NCBI RefSeq assembly: GCF_027474405.1
Contig: NZ_CP114871.1
Coordinates: 682,001 to 746,000, forward strand
Origin: Caulobacter sp. NIBR2454
Lineage (GTDB): Bacteria > Pseudomonadota > Alphaproteobacteria > Caulobacterales > Caulobacteraceae
DNA length: 64,000 nt
Direction: 5' to 3'
Part shown: positions 50,020 through 60,102 of the stretch, piece by piece
How the letters are laid out: every line of letters begins with the position of its first letter
Position numbering within the stretch: position 1 is the stretch's first letter
Translations under genes and position numbers: made by a program
Notes under the pieces: generated by a model
Database searches by the model: none
What the model saw: the letters and a program-made list of their open reading frames with translations, nothing else
What the model was told of the DNA's origin: nothing

Positions 50020-51027
50020 TTAGAGGAACTTGGCCATGACCAGAGCGGTGTCGCTCATGCGCGTGGCGAAGCCCCATTCGTTGTCGTACCAGGACAGGAC
50101 GCGGGCCAGCTTGCCGTCGACCACCTGGGTCTGGGGCAGGGCGGCGGTCGAGCTGGCGGCGATGTGGTTCAGGTCCATGGACACCACCGGGTCGGTGGTG
50201 GTGTGCAGCACGCCCGACATCGGGCCGTCGGCGGCGGCCTGCAGGGCGGCGTTGATCTCTTCCACCGTCACGTCACGGGCGGCCACGACCTTCAGGTCGA
50301 CGACCGAGACGTTCGGGGTCGGAACGCGGATCGACGAGCCGTCCAGCTTGCCCTTCAGCTCCGGCAGCACCAGGCCCAGCGCCTTGGCGGCGCCGGTCGA
50401 GGTCGGGATCATGCTCAGGCCGGCCGCACGGGCGCGATAGAGGTCCTTGTGCATGGTGTCGAGGGTCGGCTGGTCGCCGGTATAGGCGTGGATCGTGGTC
50501 ATGTAGCCGCGCTCGATGCCGAACAGGTCGTTCAGCACCTTGGCGACCGGGGCCAGGGCGTTGGTGGTGCAGCTGCCGTTGGACACGATGATGTCGTCCG
50601 CGGTCAGGACGTCGTGGTTGACCTTGAAGACGATGGTCTTGTCGGCGCCGTCGGCGGGAGCCGAGACCAGCACGCGCTTGGCGCCGGCGGCCAGGTGGGC
50701 GGCGGCCTTGTCCTTGGACGTGAAGATGCCGGTGCATTCGAACGCGATGTCGACGTTCAGTTCCTTGTGCGGCAGATCCTTGGGGTCGCGGATCGCCGTG
50801 ACCTTGATCTTGCCCATGCCCACGTCGATCCAGTCCTCACCCGACGTCACCGTGCCGGGGAAGCGGCCATGGACGCTGTCGTAGCGCAGCAGGTGGGCGT
50901 TGGTCTCCACCGGGCCCAGGTCGTTGATGGCGACGACCTCGATGTCACGGCGCGCGTGCTCGGCGATGGAACGCAGAACCAGGCGGCCGATGCGGCCGAA
51001 CCCGTTGATGGCGACGCGAATGGCCAT
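50020..51027 (-). CDS. gap: Glyceraldehyde-3-phosphate dehydrogenase, type I
   Basis: Oxidises glyceraldehyde-3-phosphate to 1,3-bisphosphoglycerate. The 335-residue protein begins MAIRVAINGFGRIGRLVLRS, has the catalytic cysteine in VSNGSCTTNALAPVAKVL and ends with the typical SWYDNEWGFATRMSDT. GGAGAG lies before the ATG. It has its own terminator and so is probably transcribed apart from pgk. Confidence 0.96.
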   Translation of the reverse strand: MAIRVAINGFGRIGRLVLRSIAEHARRDIEVVAINDLGPVETNAHLLRYDSVHGRFPGTVTSGEDWIDVGMGKIKVTAIRDPKDLPHKELNVDIAFECTGIFTSKDKAAAHLAAGAKRVLVSAPADGADKTIVFKVNHDVLTADDIIVSNGSCTTNALAPVAKVLNDLFGIERGYMTTIHAYTGDQPTLDTMHKDLYRARAAGLSMIPTSTGAAKALGLVLPELKGKLDGSSIRVPTPNVSVVDLKVVAARDVTVEEINAALQAAADGPMSGVLHTTTDPVVSMDLNHIAASSTAALPQTQVVDGKLARVLSWYDNEWGFATRMSDTALVMAKFL

Positions 51028-51236
51028 GGCGGTGTCTCTCCAGCTTTGGCGCTGCTCAGGGTGAGCGGCGTTCTTGATTTTGCAGGGGGTTTTGAAGGCG
51101 GGGGCAGGGAAGTCAACCCCAGGCTAGCTTCACATGGCGTGAGGGATTGTGACGAGCCCGCCCAATCGACGCCAAGATCGCTTGCGACGGCCTTGTGTGA
51201 CTGGCGATAAGCGTCGCGATCTATATGTTGCAGCCT

Positions 51237-51521
51237 ATGAGCGGAACGTCCCCGATGAGCGGAGAAGCCAGCGCCCTCGATCTGGCGGCCAAGCGGCTTG
51301 AGCGCGCGGTCGCGTTGCTGGAGCAGAAGCTCGCCCGACCGGCGGCCAATGGCGAGGACCTGTTCGCCCAGGATCGCGACAAGCTGGCCGCCGAACTCGA
51401 CGCCGCCCGGGCGCGGGAGAAGGCGCTGGAGGAAGCGGGGGCCCAGGCCTCGGCCGCCCTTGGCCGCGCCATTACCGAGATCCGCGCCGCCCTGGGCGAC
51501 AGCGAAGCCGGGAAGGACTAG
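51237..51521 (+). CDS. DUF4164-like coiled-coil protein
   Basis: A 94-residue protein, largely coiled coil (SALDLAAKRLERAVALLEQK, ARAREKALEEAGAQASAAL). Starts at 51225, 51237 and 51255 are all in frame; I use 51237 without strong RBS evidence. The family is often found before zapA in Caulobacterales and is of unknown role. It ends 3 bases before the zapA GTG, implying coupling. Confidence 0.7.
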   Translation: MSGTSPMSGEASALDLAAKRLERAVALLEQKLARPAANGEDLFAQDRDKLAAELDAARAREKALEEAGAQASAALGRAITEIRAALGDSEAGKD

Positions 51522-51524
51522 GCC

Positions 51525-51863
51525 GTGGCTCAGCTGATCATCGAAATCAACGGCCGCCCCTACACCGTGGGCTGCGAGGATGGGCAGGAAAGCCACCTGC
51601 GCGAGCTGGCCAAAAGCTTCGACCGCCAGGTCCGCCACGTCTCCCAGGACATGGGCCAGCTGGGCGAGACGCGCCTGTTCCTGATGGGCGCCCTGCTGCT
51701 GGCTGACGAGCTGGCCGACCTGAAACTGCGCTACGCCGCCTTGCAGGCCGACCAGATCCGCCTGCAGAACGGCCAGTCCGGCGCGGAGGCCAAGGCCGCC
51801 CAGGCGCTTGAGGCCGCGGCTAAAAGAATTGAAAAGCTGGCGAACGGCGACCAGGACCATTAG
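51525..51863 (+). CDS. zapA: Cell division protein ZapA
   Basis: FtsZ-ring-associated protein that promotes FtsZ bundling. The 112-residue protein shows the ZapA core LIIEINGRPYTVGCEDGQES, LRELAKSFDRQVRHVSQ and GETRLFLMGALLLADEL, followed by a coiled-coil tail. GTG start 51525. It is followed by the 6S RNA gene, a conserved zapA-ssrS-fau order in proteobacteria. Confidence 0.92.
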   Translation: MAQLIIEINGRPYTVGCEDGQESHLRELAKSFDRQVRHVSQDMGQLGETRLFLMGALLLADELADLKLRYAALQADQIRLQNGQSGAEAKAAQALEAAAKRIEKLANGDQDH

Positions 51864-51872
51864 GTTAGTCGA

Positions 51873-52042
51873 TGGCGGGTCCTGCTGTGGCCCTCGTCGA
51901 AGGCTTCACATCCCAGCGACCTTAATCATCTCGAAGGGAGCTGTCCCTGTCCGTGGCCGTGGCTGCGGGTATATGGCGCCCACCTGGTACTCCAGGTCCG
52001 AGGGGATTGAACACGTCCTTCACGGTTCTCGCGGCGCCGCCA
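51873..52042 (+). ncRNA. ssrS: 6S RNA
   Basis: RNA that binds sigma-70 RNA polymerase and represses promoters in stationary phase. The 170-base region lies between zapA and fau, the conserved ssrS site in proteobacteria. It has closing arms TGGCGG (51873-51878) and CCGCCA (52037-52042) and inner pairings such as CCACCTGGT/ACTCCAGGT-like segments. Both ends are estimated; assignment rests on synteny and predicted folding. Confidence 0.65.
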
Positions 52043-52167
52043 CCCTTCTCTTCCTTGCAGAACTTGCTGTTCGCGACTTGCGAACAGCAACCAGGCGTGC
52101 GCCTAATGGTGCTGCGCCTTAAGGTTGCAACGAGCCGAGCGGCTGCGGCGCCTGACAGGAGAAGCAG

Positions 52168-52452
52168 ATGCGTAAGCTTATGATCGCCACGGTCCTGACG
52201 GCCTCTGTCGCCCTGGGCGGAGCCGCCTTCGCGCAGGCGGAATCCAACAACAGCGTCAACGCCACGGGCGCTTGGCAGAACAACTATCAGTATCGCCACG
52301 AGAGCTTCCGGGGCGAAGAGTCTGCGCAGTCGATTCTGATGAGCAACGGCTCCACCGTGGCCAAGCGCAAGGCGGCCCGCATCGCCGCCGCCAAGGCCAA
52401 GGCGGAAGCCAAGGCCCGCGCCGCCGAGGCCGAGACGCGCCCAACGGCCTGA
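52168..52452 (+). CDS. Exported hypothetical protein, 94 aa
   Basis: Starts MRKLMIATVLTASVALGGAAFA, a clear signal peptide, followed by a Gln/Asn/Tyr-rich stretch (NNSVNATGAWQNNYQYRHES) and a Lys/Ala-rich helical tail. GGAGAAGC lies before the ATG. Function unknown; it lies between 6S RNA and fau. Confidence 0.65.
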   Translation: MRKLMIATVLTASVALGGAAFAQAESNNSVNATGAWQNNYQYRHESFRGEESAQSILMSNGSTVAKRKAARIAAAKAKAEAKARAAEAETRPTA

Positions 52453-52525
52453 TGGCACGGGGCGCGTTCTGAGGCGTTGGCTTCGGGATGGCCGCCCCGG
52501 GGCGGCTGATCTAGAAGCTGACGCC

Positions 52526-53116
52526 ATGGTCCACGCCAACCTCTCCTCCGCCAAGACGATCCTGCGCGCCGAGATGCGCGCCCTGCGCAAGACCCTGGCC
52601 GAGCGCTCGCCCGACGCCGCCGAACGGGCGGCCGAGCACCTGCCCATGGAACGCCTGCCGGCCTTCGCCGTGGTCGCCGGCTACTATCCCCATGGCGCGG
52701 AGATGGACCCCGCCGCGGTCCTCGACCGCTTGGCCGCCACCGGGGCCGCCGTCGCCCTGCCGGTCGCGCTCAGCCGCGACGAGCCGCTGATTTTCCGCGC
52801 CGCCGACAGCCGCGACACCTTCCTGCCCGACGCCTTCGGCGTGCCCAGCCCGCCGCCCGCCGCCCCGCAGCTGCATCCCGACGTGATCATCGCGCCCCTG
52901 GTGGCCTTCGACCGCCGGGGCATGCGCCTGGGCCAGGGGGCGGGGTCCTATGACCGCACCATCGAGGCCGCGCGGGCCATCAAGCCGGTGTTCGTCATCG
53001 GCCTGGCCTATGCCGGTCAGGAGGTAGCCCGGGTGCCGTGCGAGCCGCACGACATGCATCTGGACGCAATCCTCACCGAAAACGGTTATATCGAGGTCCG
53101 AAAGGACCCTTCCTGA
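52526..53116 (+). CDS. fau: 5-formyltetrahydrofolate cyclo-ligase
   Basis: Converts 5-formyl-THF to 5,10-methenyl-THF. The 196-residue protein has the ATP-binding start SAKTILRAEMRALRKTLAER, middle ALPVALSRDEPLIFRA, the folate loop DVIIAPLVAFDRRGMRLGQGAGSYDRTI and a C-terminal VPCEPHDMHLDAILTE. It belongs to the conserved zapA-ssrS-fau cluster, and ymdB follows after one base. Confidence 0.93.
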   Translation: MVHANLSSAKTILRAEMRALRKTLAERSPDAAERAAEHLPMERLPAFAVVAGYYPHGAEMDPAAVLDRLAATGAAVALPVALSRDEPLIFRAADSRDTFLPDAFGVPSPPPAAPQLHPDVIIAPLVAFDRRGMRLGQGAGSYDRTIEAARAIKPVFVIGLAYAGQEVARVPCEPHDMHLDAILTENGYIEVRKDPS

Positions 53117-53117
53117 C

Positions 53118-53954
53118 ATGCGTTTCGCCTTCTTCGGGGACGTCGTCGGCAAATCAGGCCGCGACGGCCTGGCCGATCACCTGCCCGCCCTTCGCCGCCA
53201 GCTCGACCTCGAGTTCGTGATCGTCAACGCCGAGAACGCGGCGGCCGGCTTCGGCATCACCGAGAACACCGCCCGCGAGCTGTTCGAGGCCGGGGCCGAC
53301 TGCCTGACCCTGGGCAACCACAGCTGGGACCAGCGCGAGGCCCTGACCTACATCGTGCGTGAGCCGCGCCTGATCCGGCCGGCCAACTATCCCATCCTGT
53401 CGGACGCGCCAGGCCGGGGCTCGCACCTGTTCCAGACCGATCGGGGCCGCACCATCCTGGTGATCAACCTGCTGGGCCGGGTCCACATGGACGCCATGGA
53501 CGACCCCTTCGCCGCCGCCGACCGAGAGCTGGCGACCGCGCCTCTGGGCATGGTGGCCGATGCGGTTGTGGTGGACATGCACTGCGAGGCGACGAGCGAG
53601 AAGATGGCCATGGGCCACTTCTGCGACGGCCGGGCCAGTCTGGTGGTGGGCACCCACACCCACGTGCCGACCGCCGACTGCCAAATCCTGAACGGCGGCA
53701 CCGCCTATCAGACCGACGCCGGCGCCTGCGCCGACTATGACAGTGTGATCGGCAACCAGAAGGAAGAGCCCCTGCGGCGCTTCACAACCAAGATCAGCGG
53801 CGGCCGCTATCAACCGGCCAGCGGTCCGGCGACGGTGTGCGGGGTGTTTGTCGAAACCGACGACCGCACGGGCCTTGCCAAGCGCATCGAGCCGATCCGC
53901 GTGGGCGGCCGGTTGCGCGAGCACATCCCGGCGGTCGAGCTGGCGACCGCCTAG
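53118..53954 (+). CDS. ymdB: YmdB-type metallophosphoesterase
   Basis: TIGR00282-family 2',3'-cAMP phosphodiesterase in characterised members. The 278-residue protein shows FFGDVVGKSGRDGLADHLPAL, VNAENAAAGFGITENTARELFEAGAD, LTLGNHSWDQRE and DMHCEATSEKMAMGHFCDGRASLVVGTHTHVPTAD. The metal ligands Asp/Glu/Asn/His of this fold are all present. It begins 1 base after the fau stop, so the genes are coupled. Confidence 0.92.
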   Translation: MRFAFFGDVVGKSGRDGLADHLPALRRQLDLEFVIVNAENAAAGFGITENTARELFEAGADCLTLGNHSWDQREALTYIVREPRLIRPANYPILSDAPGRGSHLFQTDRGRTILVINLLGRVHMDAMDDPFAAADRELATAPLGMVADAVVVDMHCEATSEKMAMGHFCDGRASLVVGTHTHVPTADCQILNGGTAYQTDAGACADYDSVIGNQKEEPLRRFTTKISGGRYQPASGPATVCGVFVETDDRTGLAKRIEPIRVGGRLREHIPAVELATA

Positions 53955-54190
53955 AGCCAGCGCTTGATCAGGCCGCGCGGGTCCAGGTCGTCCAGCGACT
54001 TGTCGGCGGTCGAGCGGCCCAGCAGGAATGCGCCGACGGCGACGGCGGCCAGGGCGACCGCGCCCACCGCCACGGCGATCGCCGTCTCGCTGGTGGCGTT
54101 GGTCACCGAGGCTCTGTGAAGGCCGACGCCATGGGTCGGCTGCCAGTCGATGATGGATTTGGGCAGGGTGTCGTGTTCGGCTTCGGTCAT
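53951..54190 (-). CDS. Small membrane protein, 79 aa
   Basis: A single membrane helix (ETAIAVAVGAVALAAVAVGAFLLG, about 35-57) separates a hydrophilic N-terminus (SIIDWQPTHGVGLHRASVT) from a short C-terminal tail ending LDPRGLIKRWL. Its stop overlaps the convergent ymdB end by 4 bases. Family not recognised. Confidence 0.65.
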   Translation of the reverse strand: MTEAEHDTLPKSIIDWQPTHGVGLHRASVTNATSETAIAVAVGAVALAAVAVGAFLLGRSTADKSLDDLDPRGLIKRWL

Positions 54191-54318
54191 GGGGCTTCCT
54201 TCTGAAAGCCAAACGCGGCCGTGCCTGAGCGGTTTCCGCCGACGCCGCGCTTGGCATCGAACGCCGCGAGGCGCTAGAAGCGCCGCAACTCCAATATTCG
54301 AGAGCTAAGAGCCCGAGC

Positions 54319-55089
54319 ATGGCCGGCCACTCAAAATTCAAGAACATCATGCACCGCAAGGGTCGCGCCGACGCGGTGCGCTCCAAGCTGTTCTCCAAGC
54401 TGTCGCGGGAAATCACCGTGGCCGCCAAGAGCGGTCTGCCCGACCCGGCCATGAACCCGCGTCTTCGCCTGGCGGTGAACAACGCCAAGGCCGAATCCGT
54501 CCCGAAAGACGTCATCGACCGCGCCATCAAGAAGGCCGCCGGCGGCGAAATCGACGCGATGGAGGAGATCCGCTACGAGGGCCGCGGTCCCGGCGGCGTC
54601 GGCATCATCGTCGAAGCCCTGACTGACAACCGCAACCGCGCCGGCGCCAACATTCGCTCGGCCTTCGCCAAGAACGGCGGGGCCTTGGGCGAAATGAACT
54701 CGGTCGCCTTCATGTGGGACCGGGTGGGCAAGATCACCTATCCCGCCGAAGCAGGCACCGAAGACGCCGTCATGGAGGCCGCCATCGAGGCTGGCGCCCA
54801 GGACGTCGAGAGCGATCTGGTCAAGCCCGACATCTACGAAGACGCCCCGGGCCACACGATCTGGACCGCCTTCGAGGACCTCAACGACGTGGCCGAGGCC
54901 ATGTCCAAGGTGCTGGGCGATCCCAAATCCACCGCCATCGTCTGGAAGCCCCAGACCGAGGTCGAGGTCACTGGCGACGCGGTGAACACCCTGATGAAGC
55001 TGCTTGACGCCCTCGACGCCGAAGACGATGTCCAGACCGTCTATTCCAACGAGAGCATCTCGGACGAGGACCTGGCCAAGCTGGGCTGA
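54319..55089 (+). CDS. yebC: YebC/PmpR family protein
   Basis: Transcriptional regulator / ribosome-associated polyproline-stalling factor family, 256 residues. It begins [20 protein letters not shown] and continues [38 protein letters not shown] and [26 protein letters not shown]. Precedes the ruv cluster as in other alphaproteobacteria. A family-A repeat separates it from ruvC. Confidence 0.94.
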   Translation: MAGHSKFKNIMHRKGRADAVRSKLFSKLSREITVAAKSGLPDPAMNPRLRLAVNNAKAESVPKDVIDRAIKKAAGGEIDAMEEIRYEGRGPGGVGIIVEALTDNRNRAGANIRSAFAKNGGALGEMNSVAFMWDRVGKITYPAEAGTEDAVMEAAIEAGAQDVESDLVKPDIYEDAPGHTIWTAFEDLNDVAEAMSKVLGDPKSTAIVWKPQTEVEVTGDAVNTLMKLLDALDAEDDVQTVYSNESISDEDLAKLG

Positions 55090-55094
55090 TCCCC

Positions 55095-55200
55095 TGCGTG
55101 CTTCGAGACGCGCTGCGCGCTCCTCAGCATGACGAGTTTTGTTGCTCTCTGAATCCGTCATCCTGAGGAGCGGCCGAAAGGCCGCGTCTCGAAGGATGCG
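55095..55200 (+). repeat. Intergenic palindromic repeat, family A, copy 3
   Basis: Same unit as 10503-10606: TGCGTGCTTCGAGACGC, CTCCTCAGCATGACGA, then CGTCATCCTGAGGAG and CGTCTCGAAGGATGCG. It lies between yebC and ruvC, ending about 80 bases before the ruvC start. Confidence 0.85.
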
Positions 55201-55279
55201 TGGCGTCGGAACCCTTCCCGCCGCCATTAACTAAAAACCGCTTTCCCGCACGGTCTCTACGAGAGAAATTGCGGAACAC

Positions 55280-55858
55280 ATGACGAACGCGATTCGCATT
55301 CTCGGGCTCGATCCCGGCCTCCGGCGCACCGGCTGGGGCGTCATCGTCATGGACGGCTCGCGCCTGACCCATGTGGCCCACGGGGTCATCGCCCCCGACG
55401 AGGCCGCGGCCTTCGCGACCCGCCTGCTGACCCTGTTCGAGGGGATCGAGGCGGTGATCGCCGCGCACGCCCCCGACGAGGCGGCGGTGGAGGAGACCTT
55501 CTTGAACACCAACGCCCAATCCAGCCTCAAGCTTGGCCACGCCCGGGCCGCGGCCCTGATCGCGCCCGCCCGGGCCGGACTGCCCGTGGCCGAATACGCC
55601 AGCCGCCACGTCAAGAAGGCGGTGGTCGGCACCGGCGCCGCCGACAAGGACCAGATCGGCTTCATGATCGCCCGCATCCTGCCCGCCGCCAGCGGAGTCG
55701 CGGCCGACGCCGCCGACGCCCTGGCCGTGGCCATCGCTCACGCCCACGCCCGTGGCCGGGCCGCCGAGCCCGTCACGACCCGCGCGCCTGTCCGATCCCG
55801 CAAGGGCTCGTCCGGCGCGGCCTGGGAAGCGGCGCTCGCCGCCCGGGGGGTGCGATGA
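55280..55858 (+). CDS. ruvC: Crossover junction endodeoxyribonuclease RuvC
   Basis: Resolves Holliday junctions. The 192-residue protein has catalytic Asp11 in [13 protein letters not shown], Glu in [14 protein letters not shown] and the C-terminal [18 protein letters not shown] acidic pair. A basic tail of 25 residues follows. It overlaps ruvA by 4 bases (ATGA). Confidence 0.96.
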   Translation: MTNAIRILGLDPGLRRTGWGVIVMDGSRLTHVAHGVIAPDEAAAFATRLLTLFEGIEAVIAAHAPDEAAVEETFLNTNAQSSLKLGHARAAALIAPARAGLPVAEYASRHVKKAVVGTGAADKDQIGFMIARILPAASGVAADAADALAVAIAHAHARGRAAEPVTTRAPVRSRKGSSGAAWEAALAARGVR

Positions 55859-56469
55859 TCGGCCGTCTGCGCGGCGCCGTCGCCGAGGTGGGCGAGGAAG
55901 AGGCCCTGATCGACGTCATGGGCGTCGGCTATGTGGTCCGCTGCGGCTCACGCACGCTTGGCCGCCTGCCGGCTCTGGGCGAGGAGACCCTGCTGCACAT
56001 CGAAAGCCAGTGGAGCGAGAGCGCCGGCCTGCGCCTGTACGGCTTTGGCACCCGCGAGGATCGCCGCGCCTTCGTCCTGCTGCAGGCGATCCAGGGCGTG
56101 GGTCCCAAGGCCGCCATGGCGGTGCTGGACGTGCTGACCCCCGCCGAACTGGCCGGCGCCGTGGCGCGCGAGGACAAGGCCGCCGTCGGCCGCGCCCAGG
56201 GCGTGGGTCCCAAGCTGGCGCTGCGCATCGTCACCGAGCTGAAGGACAAGCCGATCACCGACGGGCCGATCAGCTTCTCGTCGTCGGCCGCCCCGTCGCC
56301 CGTCGCCGCCAAACCGTCCGCTTCGGGCGAGGCCGTGGTCGGCCTGATGGGCCTGGGCATCGCCGAGGCGCAGGCCCGCCGCGTGGTCGAGGCCGCCGCC
56401 ATCCGCCTGGGCGAGGAGGCTGACGTCTCGGCCCTGATCAAGGCCGGTCTGCAGGAGCTTGGCCGGTGA
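55855..56469 (+). CDS. ruvA: Holliday junction branch migration protein RuvA
   Basis: Tetramer that holds the junction for RuvB. The 204-residue protein shows [20 protein letters not shown], the helix-hairpin-helix pair [21 protein letters not shown] and [21 protein letters not shown], and a C-terminal RuvB-binding domain ([20 protein letters not shown]). It overlaps ruvC and ruvB by 4 bases. Confidence 0.96.
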   Translation: MIGRLRGAVAEVGEEEALIDVMGVGYVVRCGSRTLGRLPALGEETLLHIESQWSESAGLRLYGFGTREDRRAFVLLQAIQGVGPKAAMAVLDVLTPAELAGAVAREDKAAVGRAQGVGPKLALRIVTELKDKPITDGPISFSSSAAPSPVAAKPSASGEAVVGLMGLGIAEAQARRVVEAAAIRLGEEADVSALIKAGLQELGR

Positions 56470-57488
56470 CGCGCATCGTCTCCGGCGAGCAGGCCCCGCT
56501 CGAAGCCTCGGACAAGGCCCTGCGGCCCCAGACCCTGGCCGAGTTCGTGGGCCAGGCGCAGGCCAAGGCCAATCTGAAGATCTTCATCGAGGCCGCGAGG
56601 GGCCGGGGCGAGGCCCTGGATCATGTGCTGCTGTTCGGACCTCCGGGGCTGGGCAAGACCACCCTGGCCCAGATCGTGGCCCGCGAGCTGGGCGTGAATT
56701 TCCGCGCCACCAGCGGCCCGGTCCTGGCCAAGGCCGGGGACCTGGCGGCGATCCTGACCAATCTGGAAGCCAACGACGTCCTGTTCATCGACGAGATCCA
56801 CCGCCTGCCGCCGAACGTGGAGGAGATCCTCTATCCGGCCATGGAGGATCACGTGCTGGATCTGGTGATCGGGGAGGGGCCGTCGGCCCGCTCGATCCGT
56901 ATCGATCTGGCGCCCTTCACCCTGGTGGCCGCGACCACGCGGGCCGGGATGCTGGCCACGCCGCTGCGCGACCGTTTCGGCATTCCGGTGCGGCTGGAGT
57001 TCTATACGCACGAGGAGCTCAAGCACGTCCTGCTGCATGGGGCCCGCAAGATGGGCGCGCCCCTGGCGGAGGACGGCGCCATGGAGATCGCGGCCCGCGC
57101 TCGCGGCACGCCCCGCGTGGCCGGCCGTCTGCTGCGCCGGGTGCGCGACTTCGCCACCGCCGACGGGGCGACCGTCATCGACAAGGGCCACGCCTCGCGC
57201 GCCCTGGCCCGGCTGGAGGTGGACGAGGTCGGTCTCGATAGCCTGGACCGCCGCTATCTGCGCGCGCTGATCGAGCACTACAACGGCGGCCCGGCGGGTG
57301 TTGAGACCCTGGCCTACGCCATCGCCGAGGCCCGCGACGCGGTCGAGGACGTGATCGAGCCCTATCTGATGCAGCAGGGCTTCATCCAGCGCACCCCACG
57401 CGGCCGCGTGGCCTGCGCCAAGGCCTACCTCCACATCGGCCTGACCCCGCCGCCCCAGCCAACCCCGCAGGGCGGGCTGTTCGAATGA
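56466..57488 (+). CDS. ruvB: Holliday junction branch migration helicase RuvB
   Basis: AAA+ motor of branch migration, 340 residues. Walker A is GPPGLGKTT (58-66), Walker [11 protein letters not shown] (about 105-114), then [39 protein letters not shown] and the winged-helix C-terminus. GTG start overlaps ruvA, and its stop overlaps the next gene by 4 bases. Confidence 0.97.
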   Translation: MTRIVSGEQAPLEASDKALRPQTLAEFVGQAQAKANLKIFIEAARGRGEALDHVLLFGPPGLGKTTLAQIVARELGVNFRATSGPVLAKAGDLAAILTNLEANDVLFIDEIHRLPPNVEEILYPAMEDHVLDLVIGEGPSARSIRIDLAPFTLVAATTRAGMLATPLRDRFGIPVRLEFYTHEELKHVLLHGARKMGAPLAEDGAMEIAARARGTPRVAGRLLRRVRDFATADGATVIDKGHASRALARLEVDEVGLDSLDRRYLRALIEHYNGGPAGVETLAYAIAEARDAVEDVIEPYLMQQGFIQRTPRGRVACAKAYLHIGLTPPPQPTPQGGLFE

Positions 57489-58357
57489 CCGGCCGGCCGG
57501 CGGCTCAGCTCTGGGCGTTGCTGGCCTTGCAAATCGGCCTGACGCTGGCGGCTTCGCTGCTCGCCATCAGAGCCGCGGGCGCTTCATCTCTCATGTTGGC
57601 GGTTCAGGCTGGGGCAGGGGTCGTCGCCGTCATCCTGCTCATCGCCGCCGCCCGATGGGCCCCGGCGCGGGACGGCGCCCAGACGACGCTGGTCATGGCG
57701 GTCTGCCTGGGCGTGCTGATCCTGACCCTTCTGTTCGGCATCACGGTCGATGGCGCGACCCGGTGGATCGCCATCGGCCCGCTGCTGCTCCATCTGGCAT
57801 CTATTTTCCTTCCAGCGGCGGTCTGGACCTTCGCCTTGCGCCCCGCCACCCTGCCGAGCCTTCTGCTCTGCGCCGGGATCGCCGCCGTGCTCGCCGCGCA
57901 GCCGGATGGCGGTGCGGCGGTCGCCTTCGCCTTGGCGGTCGTAGCTCGGCTTTGGGTTCATCGAGCACGTCTCGACCTCGCCTCCGCCGCCGTGGCCCTT
58001 ATTGCGGCGGTTTGGGCCTGGACGCGGCCGGACAGCCTGCTGGCGGTCAGCTACGTGGAGGAAGTGGTCTCGACCGCCTTCGCGGCCTTGCCGGTGGTCG
58101 GGGTGTTCGCCGGCCTGATGCTGGCGCTGCTGCCGGCGCCCTTCCTGATTGCGGGCTTTAAGACGACGTCGGCCGCACCCCTGGCGCTAGGCGCCCTCTG
58201 GGGCGGCTTCATCCTGGCCGGGATCTTCGGCAACTTCCCGACGCCGGTGATTGGCTATGGCGCCTCGCCCCTTCTGGGCTGGTGCGTTTCGTTTGGCCTG
58301 CTGCTGGCGCATCTAGCCGGGGCCAAGGCCTCCTTGTCAGCCGAGGGACGCCCATGA
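57485..58357 (+). CDS. Shortened SEDS (FtsW/RodA)-like membrane protein
   Basis: An 8-9-helix protein of 290 residues, about 80-100 shorter than FtsW/RodA. It keeps three landmarks of SEDS proteins: [12 protein letters not shown] (88-99, cf. NGARRWI.LGP), [10 protein letters not shown] (137-146, cf. QPDLGT) and [24 protein letters not shown] (251-274, cf. LPF.SYGGSS.L). The catalytic Asp loop of SEDS glycosyltransferases and helices around it are not seen. Coupled to ruvB (4-base overlap) and ybgC (4-base overlap). Family assignment is inference from motifs; function unknown. Confidence 0.55.
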   Translation: MTGRPAAQLWALLALQIGLTLAASLLAIRAAGASSLMLAVQAGAGVVAVILLIAAARWAPARDGAQTTLVMAVCLGVLILTLLFGITVDGATRWIAIGPLLLHLASIFLPAAVWTFALRPATLPSLLLCAGIAAVLAAQPDGGAAVAFALAVVARLWVHRARLDLASAAVALIAAVWAWTRPDSLLAVSYVEEVVSTAFAALPVVGVFAGLMLALLPAPFLIAGFKTTSAAPLALGALWGGFILAGIFGNFPTPVIGYGASPLLGWCVSFGLLLAHLAGAKASLSAEGRP

Positions 58358-58800
58358 CCGAGCCCACCTCCGGCGCCCTGCATGGGCGCGAGCATCATCT
58401 TCCGGTGCGGATCTACTACGAGGACACCGATTTCACCGGGGTCGTCTATCACGCCAACTACCTGCGCTATTTCGAGCGGGGGCGGAGCGATTTCCTGCGT
58501 CTGGCGGGGGTGTCGCATACCGACCTGGCGGAGCGCGAGGACCCCGCCGCCTTTGTCGTCGTGCGCATGGAGATCGACTTCAAGCGCCCGGCCAAGGTGG
58601 ACGACGCCCTGACGGTGGTGACCCTGTACGACGCCGTCAAAGGCCCGCGGTTGCTGGTGACCCAGAGGATCATGCGAGGCGAGGAGCTGATCGCTCAGGC
58701 GGCGGTGGAGGCGGCCTGCATCACCATGGACGGCCGTCCAAGGCGCCCGCCGGCCGGACTTGTGGAACGCCTGTCACCCTTGTTCGCTAAGCAGGCCTGA
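58354..58800 (+). CDS. ybgC: Tol-Pal-associated acyl-CoA thioesterase YbgC
   Basis: Hotdog thioesterase of 148 residues at the head of the tol cluster. It shows PVRIYYEDTDFTGVVYHANYLRYFERGRSDFLR, where the Asp in EDTDFTG and the His/Tyr pair are typical, and VVVRMEIDFKRPAKVDDAL. Start ATG 58354 overlaps the SEDS-like gene. Acts in lipid/envelope metabolism; exact substrate debated in the family. Confidence 0.93.
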   Translation: MTEPTSGALHGREHHLPVRIYYEDTDFTGVVYHANYLRYFERGRSDFLRLAGVSHTDLAEREDPAAFVVVRMEIDFKRPAKVDDALTVVTLYDAVKGPRLLVTQRIMRGEELIAQAAVEAACITMDGRPRRPPAGLVERLSPLFAKQA

Positions 58801-58912
58801 GCGCGGCGGGGCGGCGCAAAAGCCGTTTATCAAGCCACGCCATAGTTTCACCATCCCCCCGGGTCATGGCAAACGGACCCGAACCGACACTGATTCGCAC
58901 GACGGAGACCGC

Positions 58913-59605
<693 letters not shown>

Positions 59606-59608
59606 TCC

Positions 59609-60100
59609 ATGGGCATGTCCTCCCACGACGCCTTCTCGACCAACAGCGGTCGGGGCCGGCGCCGGCGGGGCCGCCGTCGCGGCGCCCTGTCGGAGATCAA
59701 CGTCACGCCGCTGGTGGACGTGATGCTGGTGCTGCTGATCATCTTCATGATCAGCGCCCCGCTGCTGACCGCCGGGGTCGAGGTCGAACTGCCCAAGACC
59801 GAAGCGGGCGCCATGCAGGACCAGAAGGAGCCGCTGACGGTCTCCATCCGCCAGGACGGCGCGGTGTTCGTGGGCGAGACCCAGATCGCCTTCGCCGAAC
59901 TGGCCCCGCGCCTGAACGAGATGGCGGGCGAAGGCTCGGAGACCCCGATCTTCGTGCGGGCCGATGGCCGCGCCGCCTATGAGATCGTCGCCCAGGTCAT
60001 GGCCTCGCTGTCCACGTCGGGCTTCACCAAGATCAACCTCGTCACCGAGACGGGCGGGCCGTCCTCCGGCGCGTCGGCGGACAGCCCCGAGGCGCCTTAA
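59609..60100 (+). CDS. tolR: Tol-Pal system protein TolR
   Basis: ExbD-type partner of TolQ, 163 residues. After a basic, disordered N-terminus ([12 protein letters not shown]) the conserved [27 protein letters not shown] helix carries the proton-binding Asp (LVDVML). The periplasmic domain has [20 protein letters not shown]. tolA starts 2 bases after it. Confidence 0.95.
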   Translation: MGMSSHDAFSTNSGRGRRRRGRRRGALSEINVTPLVDVMLVLLIIFMISAPLLTAGVEVELPKTEAGAMQDQKEPLTVSIRQDGAVFVGETQIAFAELAPRLNEMAGEGSETPIFVRADGRAAYEIVAQVMASLSTSGFTKINLVTETGGPSSGASADSPEAP

Positions 60101-60102
60101 GG

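Noticed and set aside
55929..57434. 501-codon frame opposite ruvA/ruvB
   Set aside because: Antisense to secure ruv genes; no motif.
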